From NCBI GenBank assembly GCA_031551755.1, contig JAVBNE010000005.1:1-64000 (forward strand): 64,000 bases of DNA. The letters run 5' to 3'. Of this stretch, positions 60,706 to 64,000 are shown piece after piece. This DNA is from JAVBMU01 sp031551755. Its GTDB lineage: Bacteria; Actinomycetota; Actinomycetes; Actinomycetales; Cellulomonadaceae. Numbering within the stretch: the first letter of the stretch is position 1; every line of letters begins with the position of its first letter. Both the position numbers and the translations under genes were made by a program. The notes below the pieces were generated by a model. It did not search any database, was not told the origin of the DNA, and was given only the letters and a program-made list of their open reading frames with translations.

Positions 60706-61482
60706 TGCGGGCGCAACCTCCGCCGGCTGCCCGGCTCTGCCGAGGGGGGTGTCGCTGCCGAACGCCTCGACCTTCTCCGTCGGTTGTGTGGCTGGTTGTA
60801 GCGGAGTCCAGATCGGTCCAGGCGCGACGGCGTTCACGCGGATGCCACGTGGGCCGACTTCGGCGGCGAGGTTCGCGGTGAAGTTGACGATGGCGGCCTT
60901 CGTCGCGGCGTAGTCGAGCAGACTCGGGGAGGGATCGTAGGCCTGGATCGAGGCGTTGTTGATGATCGCAGAGCCATCTCCGAGGTACTCCAACGCCGAC
61001 TGGGTGACCCACACCAGGGCGTAGAGGTTCGTCTTGAACGTGCGGTCGAGGTCGGCTGTGGTGACATCCGCGATCGACTCTCGCCGAGCCCACTGGAAGC
61101 CCGCGTTATTGACCACGATGCTGAGGCCACCGAGTTCGGTGGCCGCTTGGCGCACGACCGATCGTGCGGTTTCCTCCTCCGTCAGATCGCCCGGCAGACG
61201 GATGCACCGCGCACCTGCCCGGGTGACCCAGGCGGCCGTCTCCTCGGCGTCGTCTGCCTCCGCGGGCAGGTAGTTGATCGCTACGGCGGCGCCCTCACGG
61301 GCGAAGGCGATGGCGACTGCCCGGCCGATGCCCGAGTCACCCCCAGTGATCAGCGCGCGGGCGCCGGTCAGCCGATGCGCCCCCGCATAAGAGGACTCGC
61401 CATGGTCGGGGGTTGGTGCCATCGCCGATGTTGCGCCTGGTGGGGACTGTTGCTGTCCGGGAAACTGCCGGTCATCGGTCAT
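60622..61482 (-). CDS. SDR-family oxidoreductase (YghA-like)
   Basis: A 286-residue short-chain dehydrogenase. Cofactor motif is ALITGGDSGIGRAVAIAFA, then VNNAGFQW, the Ser in INNASIQAY and the catalytic pair YAATK. The N-terminal 40-residue Pro/Gln-rich extension is seen in the YghA subgroup of general stress-type SDRs. GAAGGAAG lies six bases before ATG 61482. Substrate unknown. Confidence 0.9.
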   Translation of the reverse strand: MTDDRQFPGQQQSPPGATSAMAPTPDHGESSYAGAHRLTGARALITGGDSGIGRAVAIAFAREGAAVAINYLPAEADDAEETAAWVTRAGARCIRLPGDLTEEETARSVVRQAATELGGLSIVVNNAGFQWARRESIADVTTADLDRTFKTNLYALVWVTQSALEYLGDGSAIINNASIQAYDPSPSLLDYAATKAAIVNFTANLAAEVGPRGIRVNAVAPGPIWTPLQPATQPTEKVEAFGSDTPLGRAGQPAEVAPAFVFLASPLSASYVSGTVLGVTGGKPVF

Positions 61483-61817
61483 CGTTCACTTCCTTCGAAC
61501 GGGGCATTCGCCATCTGGACCCAGAACTCGACCGTGCGCGTGGAGCCCGATTGCCGCAACTGGATACGAAAATGTCGGAAATCGGCGAACCGGCCGTGCA
61601 TCGCCACGGCGGCCAAAATAGCTGTGTTTCTGCCTGCTGACGGTTTTCGCTCGCGGTCGACGATGCTGTTGTCCGCAATACCACCAGCCGTCATTGTGCG
61701 GTCAGGATCTCCGCAGCTAAATCACCCGCTGCGAGGCGTCCATGCGTTGCGAGTGCACAACCCCGCCGGTAGCCTTTTGGCCAATTAGTGTCGTTGCTGT
61801 ACATACGGAGGCCGCTG
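61483..61817. other. intergenic region between SDR and phosphoesterase genes
   Basis: In these 335 bases no gene is firmly supported. A 71-codon minus-strand frame (61479-61694) overlaps the SDR start but has weaker G/C bias at third positions than neighbours. Near the right end TTGGCC (61777-61782) and TACATA (61800-61805), 17 bases apart, are promoter-like, and GGAGG precedes ATG 61818. Confidence 0.4.
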
Positions 61818-64000
61818 ATGGCTGTTCAATCAATGTGGTTCGGCCCGGCCTCCTTGGTCCGTGGGCGCCGGGCGCTCGCCGCCACCATGGTGGTCGCGGG
61901 CGCGCTCACTGCGTCGAGTCTGGTGGTGCCGGCCTCGCCGGCCGATGCGGCTGCGGAGCCGACGACGTTCACCATCGCGCAGGTCCCGGACACCCAGCAG
62001 GAAGTGGTGACGGCGGGTGCGCCTCTGTTGACCAGCCGTTATCAATGGCTGGCAGACAATAAGGACGCGCTGAACCTCAAGTACGTGGCGCACAGCGGCG
62101 ACGTCGTCAACTGGGGGGTCGCCGACCCTGCGCAGTTCACCCGGGCGGACACGGCGACCAGGATCCTGGACGCCGCTGGACTCTCCTATGGCTATGCGAT
62201 CGGCTCCAACGACTCGGCCGCGGTGACGGTCGGCGGTGGCGCAGCCGTCGGTGATGTGGGCGCCAATCTGCGCAACACCTCCGCCTTTAATGCGACTTTC
62301 CCAACCTCTCGATTCAAAGACGTGGGCGGCACCTTCGAGCCGAACAAGGTCGACAACATGTGGCAGGCCTTCAATGCTGGCGGCAAGAGCTGGCTGGTCT
62401 TGACCATGGAAATGTGGCCGCGGCAGTCGGCTGTGGACTGGGCCAAGAAGGTCGTCGAGTCCCACCCGGACTCGAATGTCATCATCAACACGCACGTCAA
62501 CATCGACACGACGGGGACCCGGCGGACCGCGGGTGTCTACGGAAACCTCAATGCCCAACAAGTATGGGACCAGCTGGGGTCGCGGTACTCGAACATCAAA
62601 ATGATCCTGAGTAGCCAGTACGGCCCGAACGGTTCCTACGCCAACACGGTGACCGGTGTGCTGGGAAACAAGGTGCTCCAGGTGCTGACGTCCTACCAGT
62701 CGAACGACCAGAACCACGTGCGCCTGCTCAAGGTGGACGCTGCGGCTGGGACGGTCTCGAGTTCGGTGTATGTCAGTAAGGCGACTACCGGCGCCTTCCA
62801 GACCGGATACGTGACGGATGCGTACTCGAACTTCAGCGTGGCTGCTATGGCGTGGGTCGGCGGGGCCACTCCCGAACCGGAACCGGAACCGGAACCGTCG
62901 CCCACCGTCTTCACACTGGCCGACGTGCCGGATACACAGCAGGAGGTGACCACCGCCGGTGCGCCACTGTTGGTGGATCGCTACCAATGGCTCGCGGACT
63001 CCAAGGACGCGCTGAATCTGAAGTACCTGATCCAGACCGGTGACCTCGTCAACTGGGGCGTCGCGGATCCGGCGCAGTTCACTCATGTCGATGCAGCCAC
63101 CCGCATTCTCGATGACGCCGGGTTGCCGTACACCTACTCGATCGGGAACCACGACGGAGCTGCGGTAGCGGTGGGCGGGAGCGCCGCGCCGGGTGATGTG
63201 CATGCGAACCTCCGCAATACCACCAAGTTCAATGCGACTTTCCCGGTGTCGCGGTTCAAGAATGTCGGCGGAACGTTCGAGCCGAATAAAATGGACAATA
63301 TGTGGCAGACCTTCACGGCTGGGGGCAAGGACTGGCTCGTCCTCAGCATGGAGATCTGGCCGCGGCAGACGGTGGTCAACTGGGCCAAGCAGGTCGTGGC
63401 GTCGCATCCGAACCACAACGTCATCGTCTCCACTCACGTCAATGTCAACAACACCGGTGAACGGGTGACCACTGGTGTCTACGGGGATCTGAACGCCCAG
63501 CAAGTCTGGGATCAGCTGATCTCGCAGTATCCGAACATTCGCATGGTCCTCTCGGGTCACTATCGACCGGACGACGCCGGCAAGGGCGGACACTACGCCG
63601 ATGTCGTCACCGGCGTGAACGGCAACAAGGTCGTTCAGGTGATGACGGGATACCACTCGAACTACCAGAATCACACCCGCCTATTGACGATCGACACCGC
63701 GAAAGGGACTCTCTCGAGCAAGGTGGTCGTGCACAAGTCCGTCAACGGGTACCCCAGCGGGACGATCGCGGACGAGCACTCCGATTTCCAGGTCAGCGGC
63801 ATGAACTGGGTGGGTGGCGGCGTGACGCCGCCGGCTGCCACGGTGCCTGGCGCTCCGACAGGGGTCAGCGCCGTGCCTGCCGACGGCGCCGCGACGGTGT
63901 CCTTCGCCGCGCCGGCCGATGGTGGTTCACCCATTGCCGGTTACACCGTGACTGCCAGCCCGGGCGGTCGCACTGCCACGGGTACCGCCTCGCCGGTGCG
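61818..64000 (+). CDS. secreted protein with two tandem metallophosphoesterase domains, then FN3-like (cut by right edge)
   Basis: The 727 visible codons have a Sec signal peptide (residues 1-45, ending ASPADAA), two calcineurin-like domains about 314 residues apart (from 50 and from 364), a linker of repeated Glu-Pro at 353-360, and the beginning of an FN3-like domain after residue 675 (PGAPTGVSAVPADG). Domain 2 has the metal motifs DTQ, TGDLVNW, GNHD (443-446), THVN and SGHY (579-582). Domain 1 keeps DTQ, SGDVVNW and THVN, but reads GSND at 129-132 and SSQY at 265-268, so it has probably lost activity. GGAGG lies seven bases before ATG 61818. The gene stays open to the window end. Confidence 0.85.
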   Translation, partial: MAVQSMWFGPASLVRGRRALAATMVVAGALTASSLVVPASPADAAAEPTTFTIAQVPDTQQEVVTAGAPLLTSRYQWLADNKDALNLKYVAHSGDVVNWGVADPAQFTRADTATRILDAAGLSYGYAIGSNDSAAVTVGGGAAVGDVGANLRNTSAFNATFPTSRFKDVGGTFEPNKVDNMWQAFNAGGKSWLVLTMEMWPRQSAVDWAKKVVESHPDSNVIINTHVNIDTTGTRRTAGVYGNLNAQQVWDQLGSRYSNIKMILSSQYGPNGSYANTVTGVLGNKVLQVLTSYQSNDQNHVRLLKVDAAAGTVSSSVYVSKATTGAFQTGYVTDAYSNFSVAAMAWVGGATPEPEPEPEPSPTVFTLADVPDTQQEVTTAGAPLLVDRYQWLADSKDALNLKYLIQTGDLVNWGVADPAQFTHVDAATRILDDAGLPYTYSIGNHDGAAVAVGGSAAPGDVHANLRNTTKFNATFPVSRFKNVGGTFEPNKMDNMWQTFTAGGKDWLVLSMEIWPRQTVVNWAKQVVASHPNHNVIVSTHVNVNNTGERVTTGVYGDLNAQQVWDQLISQYPNIRMVLSGHYRPDDAGKGGHYADVVTGVNGNKVVQVMTGYHSNYQNHTRLLTIDTAKGTLSSKVVVHKSVNGYPSGTIADEHSDFQVSGMNWVGGGVTPPAATVPGAPTGVSAVPADGAATVSFAAPADGGSPIAGYTVTASPGGRTATGTASPV

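Noticed and set aside
61479..61694. 71-codon minus-strand frame overlapping the SDR start by 4 bp
   Set aside because: Such coupling would fit a real gene, but third-position G/C is lower than in neighbours and no family is recognised. Kept only as a note in the intergenic entry.
62875..62901. Glu-Pro codon repeat as a microsatellite
   Set aside because: It is a short in-frame linker of the phosphoesterase protein. The repetition is too short to count as a separate element.
61830..63674. 614-codon minus-strand open frame opposite the phosphoesterase gene
   Set aside because: The plus strand encodes two clear metallophosphoesterase domains with a signal peptide. The opposite frame only mirrors the duplicated sequence.
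1..64000. CRISPR array, prophage or rRNA genes
   Set aside because: No regularly spaced repeats, no phage structural or integrase genes, and no rRNA-like sequence were seen.

Overview
The window comes from a high-GC Gram-positive actinobacterium. The evidence is the strong G/C bias at third codon positions, the many GTG starts, a WhiB7-type regulator, a mycoredoxin, an AdnAB-type DNA-end-processing pair, the actinobacteria-only families DUF3107, DUF2342, UPF0182 and PPA1309, and numerous apparently leaderless genes. The PPA1309-family gene and the general content would suit a member of the Propionibacteriales, but no gene here fixes the genus.

Layout. 1-1,042: a small two-gene cassette (a WXG100-like helical protein, then a second protein) whose second gene is cut by an IS3-family element running off the left edge. 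1,043-15,438: core metabolism and housekeeping. It holds a ZTP-type riboswitch ahead of glyA-folD, an MFS transporter, exonuclease III, a mrp-galK operon, an MgtE-N/CBS protein with a DUF1003 protein, a YflT-type membrane protein, aminopeptidase P with a hydrolase, a PHP phosphoesterase and MarC. 15,439-17,433: a large secreted surface protein with a sortase-like tail. 17,673-41,404: a long syntenic actinobacterial block matching, as I recall it, the order around Rv3211 to Rv3193c of Mycobacterium tuberculosis: rhlE, ferritin-like protein, DUF3107, adnA, adnB, phosphotransferase, nudC, mycoredoxin, uvrD2, whiB7 with its attenuating leader, ThiF-like protein, M48-like peptidase, DUF2342, PDZ/Lon protein, PPA1309 and UPF0182.

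41,473-48,100: an initiator tRNA-Met gene marks the border of an accessory stretch. This carries an HhH protein, a CstR-like repressor with two operators facing an AhpD-like/Cys-rich gene pair, a wHTH-nucleotidyltransferase/HEPN pair that looks like a MntA-HepT toxin-antitoxin module with a palindrome over its start codon, an acyl-CoA synthetase, and a DUF4143 ATPase preceded by a perfect tandem repeat. 48,122-55,126: a CitB/CitA-type two-component system divergent from a tctCBA tricarboxylate transporter operon, followed by a TetR regulator and an acetyltransferase. 55,234-59,655: ahpC-ahpD, then an OmpR-type regulator and histidine kinase with two small lipoproteins (PepSY and DUF7282-like). 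59,800-61,482: a chimeric AraC/SDR pseudogene created with a 94-bp duplication, a small membrane protein and an SDR oxidoreductase. 61,818-end: a secreted protein with two tandem calcineurin-like phosphoesterase domains, the first of which has lost key metal ligands. It continues past the right edge.

How the genes work together. Redox and stress defence recurs: mycoredoxin, NudC, WhiB7, AhpCD, the CstR-like operon. So does DNA-end repair: AdnAB, UvrD2, ExoIII. One-carbon metabolism (glyA-folD) is joined to a ZTP sensor. No complete previously undescribed multi-gene system is evident. The strongest leads are the self-regulated wHTH-MNT/HEPN module, the CstR-like operon, the inactivated tandem phosphoesterase, and the interrupted WXG-like cassette whose missing half lies outside this window.
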